From: JALOAT01 sp041685115
GTDB lineage: Bacteria > Pseudomonadota > Gammaproteobacteria > Thiohalomonadales > Thiohalomonadaceae
DNA length: 64,000 nt
Assembly (NCBI GenBank): GCA_041685115.1
Contig: JAWLGK010000001.1
Span: 310,001-374,000 of the forward strand
Reading direction: 5' to 3'
How positions within the stretch are numbered: the stretch's first letter is position 1; every line of letters starts with the position of its first letter. Below are positions 25,072-33,457 of the stretch, one piece after another. The position numbers and the translations under genes were made by a program. The notes beneath the pieces were generated by a model. That model worked only from the letters and a program-made list of their open reading frames with translations. It had not been told where the DNA came from and did not search any database.

Positions 25072-25455
25072 ATGGGCAGCGGAAAACTGCTGATTGCGGC
25101 CGCCACGCTGATTTCCCTGGTGGCCTGTGCCGGAAGTGACGTGGCGAAGCCGACCGACGAATTGAACACGGCGACCGAAGCCATGGAGCGGGCGCGCCAA
25201 GCCAACGGCTATGAGTTCGCATCGTTGGAAATGACCACTGCCGATCGCAAGCTGGCCGAGGCGCGCACCCTCGGCAACTCGGACGAGGATGACGATCGGC
25301 TCAAGGCCAAGCGACTGGCCGAACAGGTCACCCTCGATGCCCGGTTGGCGGAAGCCAAGGCGCGGCTCGCCAAGGCGGAGGTGCTGGAAGAGGAGATGAA
25401 CCGGTCCATCGAGTCGCTGCAAAACAGCAACGGGACGACGGGAGGTGCCCAGTGA
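25072..25455 (+). CDS. DUF4398-type lipoprotein
   Basis: The product has 127 residues from ATG 25072. A lipoprotein signal (AATLISLVAC) is followed by a helical domain with TEAMERARQANGYEFASLEM and ARTLGNSDEDDDRLKAKRLAEQ, the DUF4398 pattern, and a Gln/Glu-rich coiled coil. It overlaps the next gene (GTGA), an OmpA-type lipoprotein with a related helical region, so the two probably work together at the outer membrane/peptidoglycan interface. Function of DUF4398 unknown. Confidence 0.8.
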   Translation: MGSGKLLIAAATLISLVACAGSDVAKPTDELNTATEAMERARQANGYEFASLEMTTADRKLAEARTLGNSDEDDDRLKAKRLAEQVTLDARLAEAKARLAKAEVLEEEMNRSIESLQNSNGTTGGAQ

Positions 25456-26240
25456 AAGCTGCATCGTTGTGGGTGGCGTTGACCATCACGGTCGGGATGC
25501 TGGCCGGCTGTGCCGCCTCGCCGGAAGATGACTCCGAGTTGAGCCGGTTGCGTGGAGATCTGCAGGCGCTGAAGAACAATGCGGACGTGCAGGCCCATGC
25601 GCCGGACGCGGTGCTCGATGCCGAGCAGACGCTTGAGCGGGCCGAGCGTGCCGTAGTCGACGATGACGGGACTGCTCGCGATCACTATGTCTATCTGACC
25701 AAGCGGCACCTGGACATCGCACGTGTTTCCGCCGAACGCGGCGCCTTGGAGAAGGACATTCAGGCACTGGGTGAGGAGCGTGATCAGCTGGCACTGGGCG
25801 CACGGGAGTCGGAGCTCAAGGAGCAACGGCAACGTACCCGTGAGCTGGAGGCCGAGCTGGCGGCGCTGGAGGCGCAACGCACCGAGCGCGGCATGTTGCT
25901 GACGCTCGATGACGTGTTCTTCCAGACAGACAGCGCCGACATCGCTCCCGGGGCGACACCGACCGTGGACCGGGTGGCGGGCTTCCTGACCCGCAACGAG
26001 GATCAGCACATCATTATCGAGGGCCACACCGATTCCGTGGGCAGCACGAACTACAACACCGAGCTGTCCAGCCGACGTGCCGAGGCGGTGAAAGACCTCA
26101 TCGTGGCGCGCGGCATCGCGTCCGAGCGCATCGTGACCCGTGGCTATGGTGAGAGCCGGCCCATCGCAAGCAATGAGAACGCCGGTGGCCGTCAGCTCAA
26201 CCGCCGTGTGGAGATCGTGTTCCCCGACACGGCACGCTGA
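25452..26240 (+). CDS. OmpA-family lipoprotein with DUF4398-like helical region
   Basis: A protein of 262 residues from GTG 25452. Lipoprotein signal (VGMLAGC), a helical DUF4398-like region (about 30-105) and coiled coil, then a C-terminal OmpA domain (about 145-262). The peptidoglycan-binding signature is visible: TDSADIAPGA, IIIEGHTDSVGSTNYNTELSSRRA and NRRVEIVF (Asp and Arg that hold the diaminopimelate). Anchors the outer membrane to peptidoglycan. Same operon as the preceding DUF4398 lipoprotein. Confidence 0.9.
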   Translation: MKAASLWVALTITVGMLAGCAASPEDDSELSRLRGDLQALKNNADVQAHAPDAVLDAEQTLERAERAVVDDDGTARDHYVYLTKRHLDIARVSAERGALEKDIQALGEERDQLALGARESELKEQRQRTRELEAELAALEAQRTERGMLLTLDDVFFQTDSADIAPGATPTVDRVAGFLTRNEDQHIIIEGHTDSVGSTNYNTELSSRRAEAVKDLIVARGIASERIVTRGYGESRPIASNENAGGRQLNRRVEIVFPDTAR

Positions 26241-26252
26241 GCTACGGGGCCT

Positions 26253-26274
26253 CCCCGGCGCGTTTGCGCCGGGG
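26253..26274. terminator. GC-rich hairpin between convergent genes
   Basis: CCCCGGCGC (26253-26261) pairs with GCGCCGGGG (26266-26274) around GTTT, 12 bases after the OmpA-family stop and immediately before the convergent gene's stop. No T-run, but position and strength suit transcript termination for both. Confidence 0.55.
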
Positions 26275-26276
26275 GG

Positions 26277-27206
26277 TCATGAATTTTCCGTGGAGAGGCC
26301 CGGGCGCAGCAATCGCTGTGCAGCTCTCACCACGCTAAGGACCAGCGCACCGACGAGTACACCGCCAACGCCGTTCACCAATGTGGGCACGAGTGCGGCC
26401 AGCGCCGGCAACGTGGCAGCAGCGCTGCTCAGGGTCTCCACCAGGTGGTGGGTGCCGGGGATGCCGTGCAGCACGATTCCGCCGCCCACCAGGAACATGG
26501 CGGCGGTGCCGACGACGTTGAGAAGCTTCATGAGGCGGGGCGCCGCCCGCAGGACGGCTGCGCCGACGCGCTGCGCCAGTGTACCTTCACGCCGGACCAG
26601 ATAGAGCCCGGCGTCATCGAGCTTGACGATGCCAGCAACCAGCCCGTACACGCCGATCGTGACCGCCAGCGCCACGCCGCACAGCACGGCGAGCTGGGTG
26701 AGAAAAGATGCGTCCGCCACCACCCCGAGGGTGATGGCGATGATCTCGGCGGACAGCACGAAGTCGGTGCGGACGGCACCGCGGATCTTGTCGCGCTCGA
26801 GCGCCAGCAGATCCACCGAGGTGTCCACGAGGGCCTGCACGTGCCGGGCGTGGTGCGCCGCCTCCTCCGCCCCGTGGAAGTAACGGTGTACGAGTTTTTC
26901 AAAGCCTTCGAAGCACAGAAAGGCCCCTCCCAGCATCAGCAGTGGCGTGATGAGCCAGGGCACGAAGGCGCTGACGGCGAGCGCCACGGGCACCAGGATC
27001 GCTTTGTTGAGCAGCGACCCCTTGGCGACGGCCCAAACCACCGGCAGTTCGCGATCGGCGTGAACGCCGCTGACCTGCTGGGCGTTGAGCGCCAGATCGT
27101 CGCCCAGCACCCCCGCGGTCTTTTTGCCGGCGACCTTGGTGAGCACCGCGACATCGTCCAACACGGAGGCGATGTCGTCGAGTAGTACGAACAGACTGGA
27201 AGCCAT
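26277..27206 (-). CDS. YedI-like (DUF808) inner-membrane protein
   Basis: The product has 309 residues from ATG 27206. It starts MASSLFVLLDDIASVLDDV, the invariant N-terminus of DUF808/YedI proteins, followed by AGVLGDDLALNAQQV, LPVVWAVAKGSLLNK and about six hydrophobic segments, with LCFEGFEKLVHRY in the middle. Widely conserved in proteobacteria; function unknown, sometimes described as a putative transporter or membrane stress protein. Monocistronic, converging on the OmpA-type gene. Confidence 0.9.
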   Translation of the reverse strand: MASSLFVLLDDIASVLDDVAVLTKVAGKKTAGVLGDDLALNAQQVSGVHADRELPVVWAVAKGSLLNKAILVPVALAVSAFVPWLITPLLMLGGAFLCFEGFEKLVHRYFHGAEEAAHHARHVQALVDTSVDLLALERDKIRGAVRTDFVLSAEIIAITLGVVADASFLTQLAVLCGVALAVTIGVYGLVAGIVKLDDAGLYLVRREGTLAQRVGAAVLRAAPRLMKLLNVVGTAAMFLVGGGIVLHGIPGTHHLVETLSSAAATLPALAALVPTLVNGVGGVLVGALVLSVVRAAQRLLRPGLSTENS

Positions 27207-27647
27207 CAGGAAATCCTGCAAAGCCCTGCACGGGGGCGGTGGGCGATTCTAGCGCCAGCGACGCGCACATACCATGCTGAGGCAGCATGGCAGCCGGCGA
27301 TGATCTTCCGGTTTAACTTGCCTGTGCCTGCGGTGGCGCCACATCCGACTACTTAGCTGTTCCGAACTGAACCACATGCCGTCTCGCAACGACGCCAAGA
27401 ACGCAAGGAAAGGCCGAGAGAAACTGCGGCGCCTGCACAGAATTCGTGGGTGCAGAGAAGTGCTTCTCTCGCCAGGGCGCCAAGGACCCCATGGATGTGT
27501 CGGGTGCGAAAAAATCCACCCGCAAAATTTCCGTGCCGCGTACGACTGTCTATGTGCCCCACACCGTTGCGCCCGCTGCGCGACGAATTTGGCGTTCTCC
27601 ACGTCGTGGCGAGAGTTAATCCGGGTGTCTCGTGGCTCGGAACCTAT
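27207..27647. other. Intergenic region with dispersed-repeat-like sequence
   Basis: About 440 bases without a supported gene. CGCAACGACGCCAAGAACGC at 27386-27405 and the inverted-sense GCCAGGGCGCCAAGGAC near 27471 resemble the common noncoding CGCAAAGACGCCAAGAACGCAAAG-type repeat. Nothing else seen. Confidence 0.35.
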
Positions 27648-27866
27648 CTAGGGCGTCCGGTTCTCTTCGCCGGCCTGCTGTTTGTCCTCGATCTCGTCCG
27701 ACACCTCCAGCCAGTACGGTTCGGCCTCACAGCTGCATACCGGATCGCTCCACTCGGGCACGTCTTCGTTCATGCGCGCTGTCGTCGCCTTCAAGGGCGG
27801 CAGCTGTTCGGCGGCCTGTTTGCCCGCACGGCCGGGTTCTTCCGGGGGGCGTTTGGGATCGGTCAT
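27648..27866 (-). CDS. Small acidic hypothetical protein
   Basis: A 72-residue protein from ATG 27866, preceded by GGAGGCAAGCC. Hydrophilic and acidic, with a CSC pair (DPVCSCEAEPYWLEV) near the middle; no signal peptide. No family recognised. Stands alone between two gene-free stretches, upstream of the psp module. Confidence 0.5.
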   Translation of the reverse strand: MTDPKRPPEEPGRAGKQAAEQLPPLKATTARMNEDVPEWSDPVCSCEAEPYWLEVSDEIEDKQQAGEENRTP

Positions 27867-28129
27867 GGCTTGCCTCCGTCGGTTTCTTAGGGCAACGCTG
27901 AATAAAGCCATCCAGGCCCTCTCAGCACGGCAAGCACAAAGTGTGGTTTTTGCTCGCCTTCATTTTCAGCCGCTTACGCGGCCGAAACTGGCGACACATC
28001 CATATGCCGCGGAAAACGCTGATCAAATCAGTGTTTCCTTAGCAGAAAGCCTAGCAAGCAAAACGCACGACCCGGCGGCACCCCTTGGCCTATTCTGAAA
28101 TCAATGATGCCCTACGGGAGGAGGCGAGC

Positions 28130-28846
28130 ATGGGCGTGTTGTCGAGGTTGGCGACAGTCGTCAAGGCCAGGATGAACCAGATCCTGGCACAGTCCGAGGA
28201 TCCGGCCGCGCTGCTGGATTATTCCTACGAAAAGCAGCGCGAGTTGTTGACCGACGTGAAGCGCGGCATCGTCGAGGTGGTGACCTCACGGCGTCGACTT
28301 GAACTCCAGGCCGGGAAACTGCGCGCCAATCTGGGCAAGCTGGAACAGCAGTCGCGCGACGCCCTTGGCGCAGGGCGCGAGGACCTCGCCCGCCTCGCCA
28401 TCCAGCGCAAGCAGGCGGCCACACAGCAGCTGGAAGGGCTCGAAACTCAGATCGGCGAGTTGGAGGCGGAACAGCAGAAACTGCAGGCGGCGGAGTCGAA
28501 ACTGGCCGCCAAGGTGGAGGCCTTCCGCAGCCGCAAGGAACTGACCAAGGCGCAATACTCGGCCGCCGAGGCCCAGGTGCGTATCGGTGAGGCGGCCACC
28601 GGGCTGTCGGAGGAAATGGCCTCCGTGGGCCTCGCCATCGAGCGCGCCGAGCACAAGACGCAGGACATGCGTGCCCGCGCCTCGGCCATCGATGAGCTGG
28701 TGGAAGCCGGTACCCTGGAAGAGCTGGGTTCGCCGGCCGCGGACCGGCTTGATCGCGAACTGGCACAGATGACGGCCGCGCAGAGCGTCGAGGCGGAACT
28801 GGCCGCGCTCAAGCAGCAGGTGCAGGCGCCTGAAACGCGGCCCTGA
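28130..28846 (+). CDS. pspA: PspA/IM30-family membrane-protecting protein
   Basis: The product has 238 residues from ATG 28130, preceded by GGGAGGAGGCGAGC. The N-terminal amphipathic helix (MGVLSRLATVVKARMNQIL), DPAALLDYSYEKQRE and the long coiled coil with Gln/Glu/Ala repeats are typical. PspA/IM30 proteins assemble into ESCRT-III-like rods and rings that stabilise stressed inner membranes. Followed after 14 bases by pspAA. No PspF/PspB/PspC genes nearby, so this is the PspAA/PspAB type rather than the enterobacterial system. Confidence 0.92.
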   Translation: MGVLSRLATVVKARMNQILAQSEDPAALLDYSYEKQRELLTDVKRGIVEVVTSRRRLELQAGKLRANLGKLEQQSRDALGAGREDLARLAIQRKQAATQQLEGLETQIGELEAEQQKLQAAESKLAAKVEAFRSRKELTKAQYSAAEAQVRIGEAATGLSEEMASVGLAIERAEHKTQDMRARASAIDELVEAGTLEELGSPAADRLDRELAQMTAAQSVEAELAALKQQVQAPETRP

Positions 28847-28860
28847 GCGAGGAGAAAACC

Positions 28861-29139
28861 ATGATCGTGAGGATCCTCGATGAAGGCCAGTACCGGCTCG
28901 ACAGCCGTTTCCTCGATCGCCTGAACGAGATCGACGCCATGCTCGTCGCCGTGGTTGCAGGCAGCGGCGCCGGCTCCTTCGACACGTTGTTCGCGCAGAT
29001 GCTCGAACTGGTGCGCACTAACGGTGAACCGCTCGGCGACAGCGAGTTGGTGGCCTCCGACGTGGTGCTGCCGAGCCCGTCTATGAATCAGAATGAGCTG
29101 CGCGTATTGTTCACGGGCGAGGGCGTGGTGCCGGGCTGA
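28861..29139 (+). CDS. pspAA: PspA-associated protein PspAA
   Basis: A protein of 92 residues matching the PspAA domain: MIVRILDEGQYRLDS at the start, LNEIDAMLVAVVAG in the middle, and the conserved GEPLGDSELVASDVVLPSP near the end. Known in archaea, actinobacteria and some proteobacteria next to PspA, where it is thought to modulate the PspA system. Ends 6 bases before the stop of the convergent pspAB gene. Confidence 0.88.
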   Translation: MIVRILDEGQYRLDSRFLDRLNEIDAMLVAVVAGSGAGSFDTLFAQMLELVRTNGEPLGDSELVASDVVLPSPSMNQNELRVLFTGEGVVPG

Positions 29140-29145
29140 GCCACC

Positions 29146-29703
29146 TCACAGGGGCATGTCCCAGAGGGGAAACCAGCGCCCCTGATCCGGCTCCATCGGC
29201 AGCTCCGGTTCGAGCAGTGAGGCAAGGCGCAGCTCCAGGGCGTTGTCGCGTTCACGGTCGCCTTTGTCCGGCGCCATGGGATAGAAACGCCCGCGTTTGT
29301 AGTTGTAGATGAAGTACACGGGCGCATCGTCGCACTGAAAAGAGAACACCGCGGCCAGCAGCTGCTCGGCGAAGCCATGCTCCTGCAGCGTAAGGCTCGT
29401 CATGTGCATGGCCGCGACCAGGTCCTCGAAACGGGCGCTCGCGATGAGCACCCACAGGAAACCGTGCGGGTCCTGGGTGAACTCGACCTGCACCTCCGCG
29501 CCGCCGACGATGGCGCGCAGCTCGTCGCGCGCCTCGGTAAAACGTGTGGAGTGTACCGGGCGCAGACACACACCGCCTCGACCGGCGGGCGCCACCCCGA
29601 GCTGCACGGACAAGGTGACATAGGCGCTGGACATGGCAAACAGCGGTTCGAGGGTCGAGCGGGCTGGGCGCGACCGCCCGAGCAGTGCATCGAGCCACTT
29701 CAT
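29146..29703 (-). CDS. pspAB: PspA-associated protein PspAB
   Basis: The product has 185 residues with the family pattern MKWLDALLGRSRPARSTLEPLFAMS, RFEDLVAAMHMTSLTLQEHGF, FSFQCDDAPVYFIYNYKRGRFYPMAP and the C-terminal ELPMEPDQGRWFPLWDMPL. Cytoplasmic, function unknown, genomically tied to PspA and HtpX-like proteases. Its ATG overlaps the TGA of the htpX gene (ATGA), so it is translated from the protease transcript. Confidence 0.85.
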   Translation of the reverse strand: MKWLDALLGRSRPARSTLEPLFAMSSAYVTLSVQLGVAPAGRGGVCLRPVHSTRFTEARDELRAIVGGAEVQVEFTQDPHGFLWVLIASARFEDLVAAMHMTSLTLQEHGFAEQLLAAVFSFQCDDAPVYFIYNYKRGRFYPMAPDKGDRERDNALELRLASLLEPELPMEPDQGRWFPLWDMPL

Positions 29704-30590
29704 CGGTCTTCCATCTGGCGTTCGAGACGGCGCAGCTGCTCCAGGCGCTTGTCCAGGGGTGGGTGCGTGGCGAAAAGGCCGGACAGCATGTCACCGGTCG
29801 CCGCGGGAAAGATCAGGAAGGCGTTCATGCCTTCCACCTCGCGCAGATCGCGGGTGGGAATGCGTTGCAGATTGCCACTGATCTTGACCAGGGCGGAGGA
29901 CAGCCGCGAGGGCGCGCCGGTGATCACCGCGGCGCCGCGATCCGCCGCCAGCTCGCGGTAGCGCGACAGGGCGCGGATGAGGAAGAAGCTGATCAGCCAC
30001 ACCACCAAGGAGGCGATATAGATCAGCATGACGCCGGCTGCATTCTGGCGTCGCCCGCCGAAGGCGCCGGCCCACATCATGCGGCGCATGAGTAGCTGCG
30101 CGAGGGTGGCGAAGAAGCTGGCGAGGGTCATCACCATCACGTCGCGATGACGGACGTGACTGAGCTCGTGGGCGAGCACCGCCTCCACTTCATCACGATC
30201 GAGGCGCTGCAACAGTCCGCTGGTGACGGCGACCACCGCCGCCTTGGGGCTGCGTCCGGTGGCGAAGGCATTGGGGATGGACGTCTGTACCAAGGCGATG
30301 CGCGGCTTGGGCAGGTCGGCGAGGGCGCACAGCCGCTCCACGCTGCCGTGCAGTTCCGGTGCGTCGGCGCGGGACACCTCGCGTGCGCCCATGGACCACA
30401 GCACGATGCGGTCGGAGTAGTAATACTGCGCGCCGAGCAGCAGCGCCGCGACCAGCACCACGCCCGCCAGCGACACGCCGCTGCTCCACAGCACGGCGAT
30501 GAAGCCGAGATAGAGGGCGGCGAGCAGGAACATCACCAACAGCATGCGCAGCGTCAGTTGCTTGTCTTCCGAATACCAGTGCCTGGCCAT
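29700..30590 (-). CDS. htpX: HtpX-like M48 membrane metalloprotease
   Basis: A protein of 296 residues. Two N-terminal transmembrane helices (about 12-35 and 38-58), the zinc motif HELSHVRH (His141, Glu142, His145), further hydrophobic segments (150-215) and the third ligand Glu in RYRELAADRGA. HtpX degrades damaged membrane proteins and complements FtsH. Here it is in one transcript with pspAB and convergent to pspA-pspAA, forming a four-gene membrane-stress module. ATG 30590 lies 370 bases from the next gene. Confidence 0.9.
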   Translation of the reverse strand: MARHWYSEDKQLTLRMLLVMFLLAALYLGFIAVLWSSGVSLAGVVLVAALLLGAQYYYSDRIVLWSMGAREVSRADAPELHGSVERLCALADLPKPRIALVQTSIPNAFATGRSPKAAVVAVTSGLLQRLDRDEVEAVLAHELSHVRHRDVMVMTLASFFATLAQLLMRRMMWAGAFGGRRQNAAGVMLIYIASLVVWLISFFLIRALSRYRELAADRGAAVITGAPSRLSSALVKISGNLQRIPTRDLREVEGMNAFLIFPAATGDMLSGLFATHPPLDKRLEQLRRLERQMEDR

Positions 30591-30644
30591 GAATGTGCAC
30601 CCTTACCGGCAGTATAGGTACGACCAAGCGGCGCCGATGCGGGC

Positions 30645-30669
30645 AAAAAAATGCCGCCTCGCAGGCGGC
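30645..30669 (-). terminator. Intrinsic terminator on the minus strand
   Basis: GCCGCCT (30653-30659) pairs with AGGCGGC (30663-30669) around CGC; on the minus strand it is followed, after two bases, by seven Ts (A-run 30645-30651). It lies downstream of the small frame at 30742-30879. Confidence 0.7.
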
Positions 30670-30741
30670 CGTACCAAAAGGAGAGTGGAGGAGGCTGGCA
30701 GCCCCGCGATCTTAGGAAGTTAGTCCCGAAGGACGCATCCC

Positions 30742-30879
30742 TTAGACCGGTGGCTTTGCGCCCTTGTCTTTCAACAAGTTTGCCTTTATCAGCCTCATCT
30801 TCAGCCTAGGCGCTGCCGTTCCGCGCGACATGGCGGCTTTGCGGAATTCCGCGGCACGCATTCTTGCCGTGCGTCTCAT
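30742..30879 (-). CDS. Possible 45-residue basic peptide
   Basis: Begins MRRTARMRAAEFRKAAMSRG and ends KDKGAKPPV; Arg/Lys/Met-rich, no membrane segment. Ends 73 bases before an intrinsic terminator in the same orientation, which is the main support. No clear ribosome-binding site; could be chance. Confidence 0.25.
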   Translation of the reverse strand: MRRTARMRAAEFRKAAMSRGTAAPRLKMRLIKANLLKDKGAKPPV

Positions 30880-30956
30880 GCAATCACCGCGCGGGTTGGC
30901 GCATGGGCGGGCAATCAAGGCAAAATCCACCGGTCCAGGAAAACAAGCTTCGATAA

Positions 30957-31565
30957 ATGGAAATGCCGCGACCGCTGTTCACCGCCTTTGCCGCACTGCT
31001 CATCGCGGGGTGCACCACGGCGCCCCCGCGCAACATCGACAACTCGTGCGCCATCTTCGAGGAGTACCGCGGCTGGTATCGCGCCACCAAGACGGTCCAG
31101 GAGCGCTACGGCGTGCCGCAGCACGTGCAGCTCGCCATCGTGCACCAGGAATCCAAGTTCGATGCGGAGGCGGTGACGCCGCGGCGCTACCTGCTTGGCT
31201 TCATTCCCTGGCGCCGCGCCTCGACCGCCTACGGCTATGCGCAGGTGAAGGACGAGACCTGGGCGTGGTACCAGCGCAAGAGCGGCAACTGGGGCGCCGA
31301 TCGTGACGACTTCGCGGATGCCGTGGAATTCATCGGCTGGTATGCGGACCTGTCACAACGCACGCTCGGCCTGTCGAAGTGGGATGCCCGCCAGCAGTAC
31401 CTCGCCTATCACGAAGGCCACGGCGGATTTAAGCGTAAGACCTATCTGCAAAAGCCCTGGCTGATGGGTGTGGCAAGGAAGGTGCAGGCCCGTGCCCAGC
31501 GCTATGCCGCACAGTTGAAGACCTGCCGTGACGATCTGGATGGCCCGTGGTGGTGGCCGTTCTGA
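30957..31565 (+). CDS. Lipoprotein with transglycosylase SLT-like domain
   Basis: The product has 202 residues. Lipobox LLIAGC (Cys19), then a lysozyme-like SLT fold: VPQHVQLAIVHQESKFDAEAV with probable catalytic Glu65, STAYGYAQVKDETWAWY (the GYAQ-type motif) and YLAYHEGHGGF. Membrane-bound lytic transglycosylases cleave peptidoglycan glycan strands in the periplasm; the arrangement ExxxxxxxA...GYAQV...YHEG is typical of the EmtA-related group. Monocistronic; a REP-like element follows. Confidence 0.82.
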   Translation: MEMPRPLFTAFAALLIAGCTTAPPRNIDNSCAIFEEYRGWYRATKTVQERYGVPQHVQLAIVHQESKFDAEAVTPRRYLLGFIPWRRASTAYGYAQVKDETWAWYQRKSGNWGADRDDFADAVEFIGWYADLSQRTLGLSKWDARQQYLAYHEGHGGFKRKTYLQKPWLMGVARKVQARAQRYAAQLKTCRDDLDGPWWWPF

Positions 31566-31644
31566 GGGCGTCGATGCGGAACCCGGCGCCTCACCCCGGG
31601 TTCCGTTTGATGCGCTGGCCGGGGCGCCACGAGCACCAAACGTT

Positions 31645-31718
31645 GACCGTCACCCCGGCGAAAGCCGGGGTCCATTCCCAGGATGTGAAGATGGATTCCG
31701 GCTGTCGCCGAATGACGA
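31645..31718. repeat. REP-like palindromic element
   Basis: ACCCCGGCGAAAGCCGGGGT (31652-31671) forms an 8-bp stem with GAAA loop; 21 bases on, ATTCCGGC-TGTC-GCCGAAT (31693-31711) forms a second, imperfect hairpin. The pair CACCCCGGCGAAAGCCGGGGTCCA and ATGGATTCCGGC...GAATGACG is the widespread proteobacterial REP/BIME type. Located after the transglycosylase gene and before the convergent UPF0173 gene. Confidence 0.7.
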
Positions 31719-31803
31719 GGCGTGGTGTGGTGCCGTAGGCCAGGACGCGAAGTACGTGACATTTTTCCTGCCGCACAGCGGCTTGCGGAACCTGCCGCCG
31801 GGC

Positions 31804-32646
31804 CTAGCGCTTGAGGGTCTTGCCGTCGAACACCAGCGTCTGGCCGGGCTGGATTACATGCGTCGCCACGTCGAGGCGTTTGGCCTCGGCGACGAAGTCA
31901 TCCATGTCCTGCGCCAGCACCGGAAAGGTGCCCCAGTGCATGGGCACCGCGGTGCGAGCCTGCACGGCCTTGGCGGCGCGCGCGGCGACCGCCGGGCCCA
32001 TGGTGAAGTGGTCGCCGGCACAGAGCAGGGCCAGGTCGGGCGCATAGCGCTCGCCGATGTACGCCATGTCGGCGAAGTAATCGGTGTCGCCCGTGTGATA
32101 GATGGTCGGGCCGCCGGCAATGCGAACCACGAGGCCGACAGGATTGCCCGCGTACACCGTGGCCGGGGCCTTCGGATCGTCGGCGGCGAAGGGATTGTCC
32201 ATGCCGCCGGAATGTCTCGCATCGGTCATGGCCACGCGCACTTCACCCTCGGCAATGCTGATCTCGCCGCCCATGTTCATGGAGGTGGCGATGCCGAACT
32301 GCTTCTGCGGATACCCCTTGAGCTTCACCATCTGCGCGCCCAGTTCGGGAATGGCCACCAGCTGCGCGCCGGTCTTCTTCGCGAGCGCCTCGGCATCGGC
32401 GATGTGATCGCTGTGCCCGTGGGTGAGCAGGATGTAATCGAGCCGCTTCACCTGGGCGACGGGGTCCTTGCCGGCGGCGGGATGCTTGGGATTGTTCAGC
32501 CAGGGATCGATCATGAGCACCACGCCCTTGGGCGTCACCACCTCGAAGGTGGCGTGACCGTGCCAGATGATGCGGGTTTCCGCGGCGTGGGCCGTGGCGG
32601 CCAGCCAGCCGAAGGCGATGGCGAGAACGGCGATGAATCTGCGCAT
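31804..32646 (-). CDS. Secreted UPF0173-type metallo-beta-lactamase-fold hydrolase
   Basis: A protein of 280 residues from ATG 32646 (upstream GCAGAGGGACATCC). Signal peptide FIAVLAIAFGWLAATAHA, then WHGHATFEVVT and the metal motif THGHSDH (His76, His78, Asp80, His81), HTGDTDYFADM and PMHWGTFPVL, as in UPF0173/UlaG-like enzymes. Most UPF0173 members are cytoplasmic; the signal peptide here places it in the periplasm. The frame continues upstream for over 200 codons but that part is antisense to coding sequence and unlike any domain. Substrate unknown. Confidence 0.85.
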   Translation of the reverse strand: MRRFIAVLAIAFGWLAATAHAAETRIIWHGHATFEVVTPKGVVLMIDPWLNNPKHPAAGKDPVAQVKRLDYILLTHGHSDHIADAEALAKKTGAQLVAIPELGAQMVKLKGYPQKQFGIATSMNMGGEISIAEGEVRVAMTDARHSGGMDNPFAADDPKAPATVYAGNPVGLVVRIAGGPTIYHTGDTDYFADMAYIGERYAPDLALLCAGDHFTMGPAVAARAAKAVQARTAVPMHWGTFPVLAQDMDDFVAEAKRLDVATHVIQPGQTLVFDGKTLKR

Positions 32647-32731
32647 GGATGTCCCTCTGCGGGTTGTTGTTGTGAACCGGCGATGATAGCGGTTGCCCCG
32701 AGGCTGGCAAGCGGCGGACGTGTGTCCGTAC

Positions 32732-33430
32732 TCACTTGCCGCGGCAGGTGGACATGAAGCGAGCCGCGGGCGTCTTGCACGGATCCGTTTCGAAATTGCT
32801 CGCCGCCGGCGTCTCGGCCACGGCCGGTGCGGGCGCGGGCGCGACGGCCTGGAGGTTGTCCGCGGGTGTGATGGAGGCGCGCTGCGCAGGGGACGGCGCA
32901 GCGGGCGATTCCTTGACCGCTGCCGCTTGTTGCTCCGCACGCCGCTGGGCGGCGGCGCGCGCCTGTTCCTCTTCACGCCGCTTCTTCGCCAGTGCCTGCT
33001 GCTCAGCGCGTTTCTGTGCGGCGGCCTGTTGCGCGCGTTCCTGTTCCGCGCGCTGCCGGATGAGGCGCGCGCGTTCTTCCTCTGCCCGCTGCGCGGCCGC
33101 ACGGGCGGCCTGTTCCTCGCGCTGTTCCACCAGCCGCGCCTCCTCGGCCTGGCGTCTGCGCCCGGCCAGATAGGCGTCCCAGTCGGCCACGCGGCGGGCC
33201 GCTTGTTCGTGCCCCTGCTGGGCGGCTGCCTGGTACCAGTGCCGTGCCTTGTCCTGGTCCACCGGCGTACCGACGCCCTGCTCGTACATCTCGGCCAGCT
33301 TGAACTGACCCTCCTTGCTGCCCGCCTGGGCAAAGCGCTGGTTCACCTGGAACAGCTTCTCCCAGTGGTCCCCCTGCGCCGACACTGTGGCCGCCCACAA
33401 CAGCAGCCCGAGACACAACAACCTCTTCAT
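32732..33430 (-). CDS. Sel1-repeat protein with long coiled coil
   Basis: The product has 232 residues from ATG 33430. Signal peptide LLCLGLLLWAATVSA, one or two Sel1-like repeats (AGSKEGQFKLAEMYEQGVGTP, then DKARHWYQAAAQQGHEQAA), a Glu/Arg/Ala/Gln coiled coil (about 95-180), a Pro/Ala linker and a Cys pair at the end (DPCKTPAARFMSTCRGK). Last gene of the porin operon, 27 bases after another Sel1 protein. Periplasmic scaffold is the likeliest role. Confidence 0.75.
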   Translation of the reverse strand: MKRLLCLGLLLWAATVSAQGDHWEKLFQVNQRFAQAGSKEGQFKLAEMYEQGVGTPVDQDKARHWYQAAAQQGHEQAARRVADWDAYLAGRRRQAEEARLVEQREEQAARAAAQRAEEERARLIRQRAEQERAQQAAAQKRAEQQALAKKRREEEQARAAAQRRAEQQAAAVKESPAAPSPAQRASITPADNLQAVAPAPAPAVAETPAASNFETDPCKTPAARFMSTCRGK

Positions 33431-33457
33431 GGTCTCCCCCTGTCCTTTGGTGAGCAT

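Larger units (their letters stand above)
30591..30956. other. Intergenic region with terminator and possible small gene
   Basis: About 365 bases. Holds a minus-strand terminator (30645-30669) and a small minus-strand frame (30742-30879) just upstream of it. The htpX promoter and, on the other strand, that of the transglycosylase gene should also be here. Confidence 0.4.

Noticed and set aside
32647..33333. N-terminal extension of the UPF0173 gene to 33333
   Set aside because: The extension lies on the same strand but in another frame inside the Sel1 gene, has no domain, and the true signal peptide begins at 32646.
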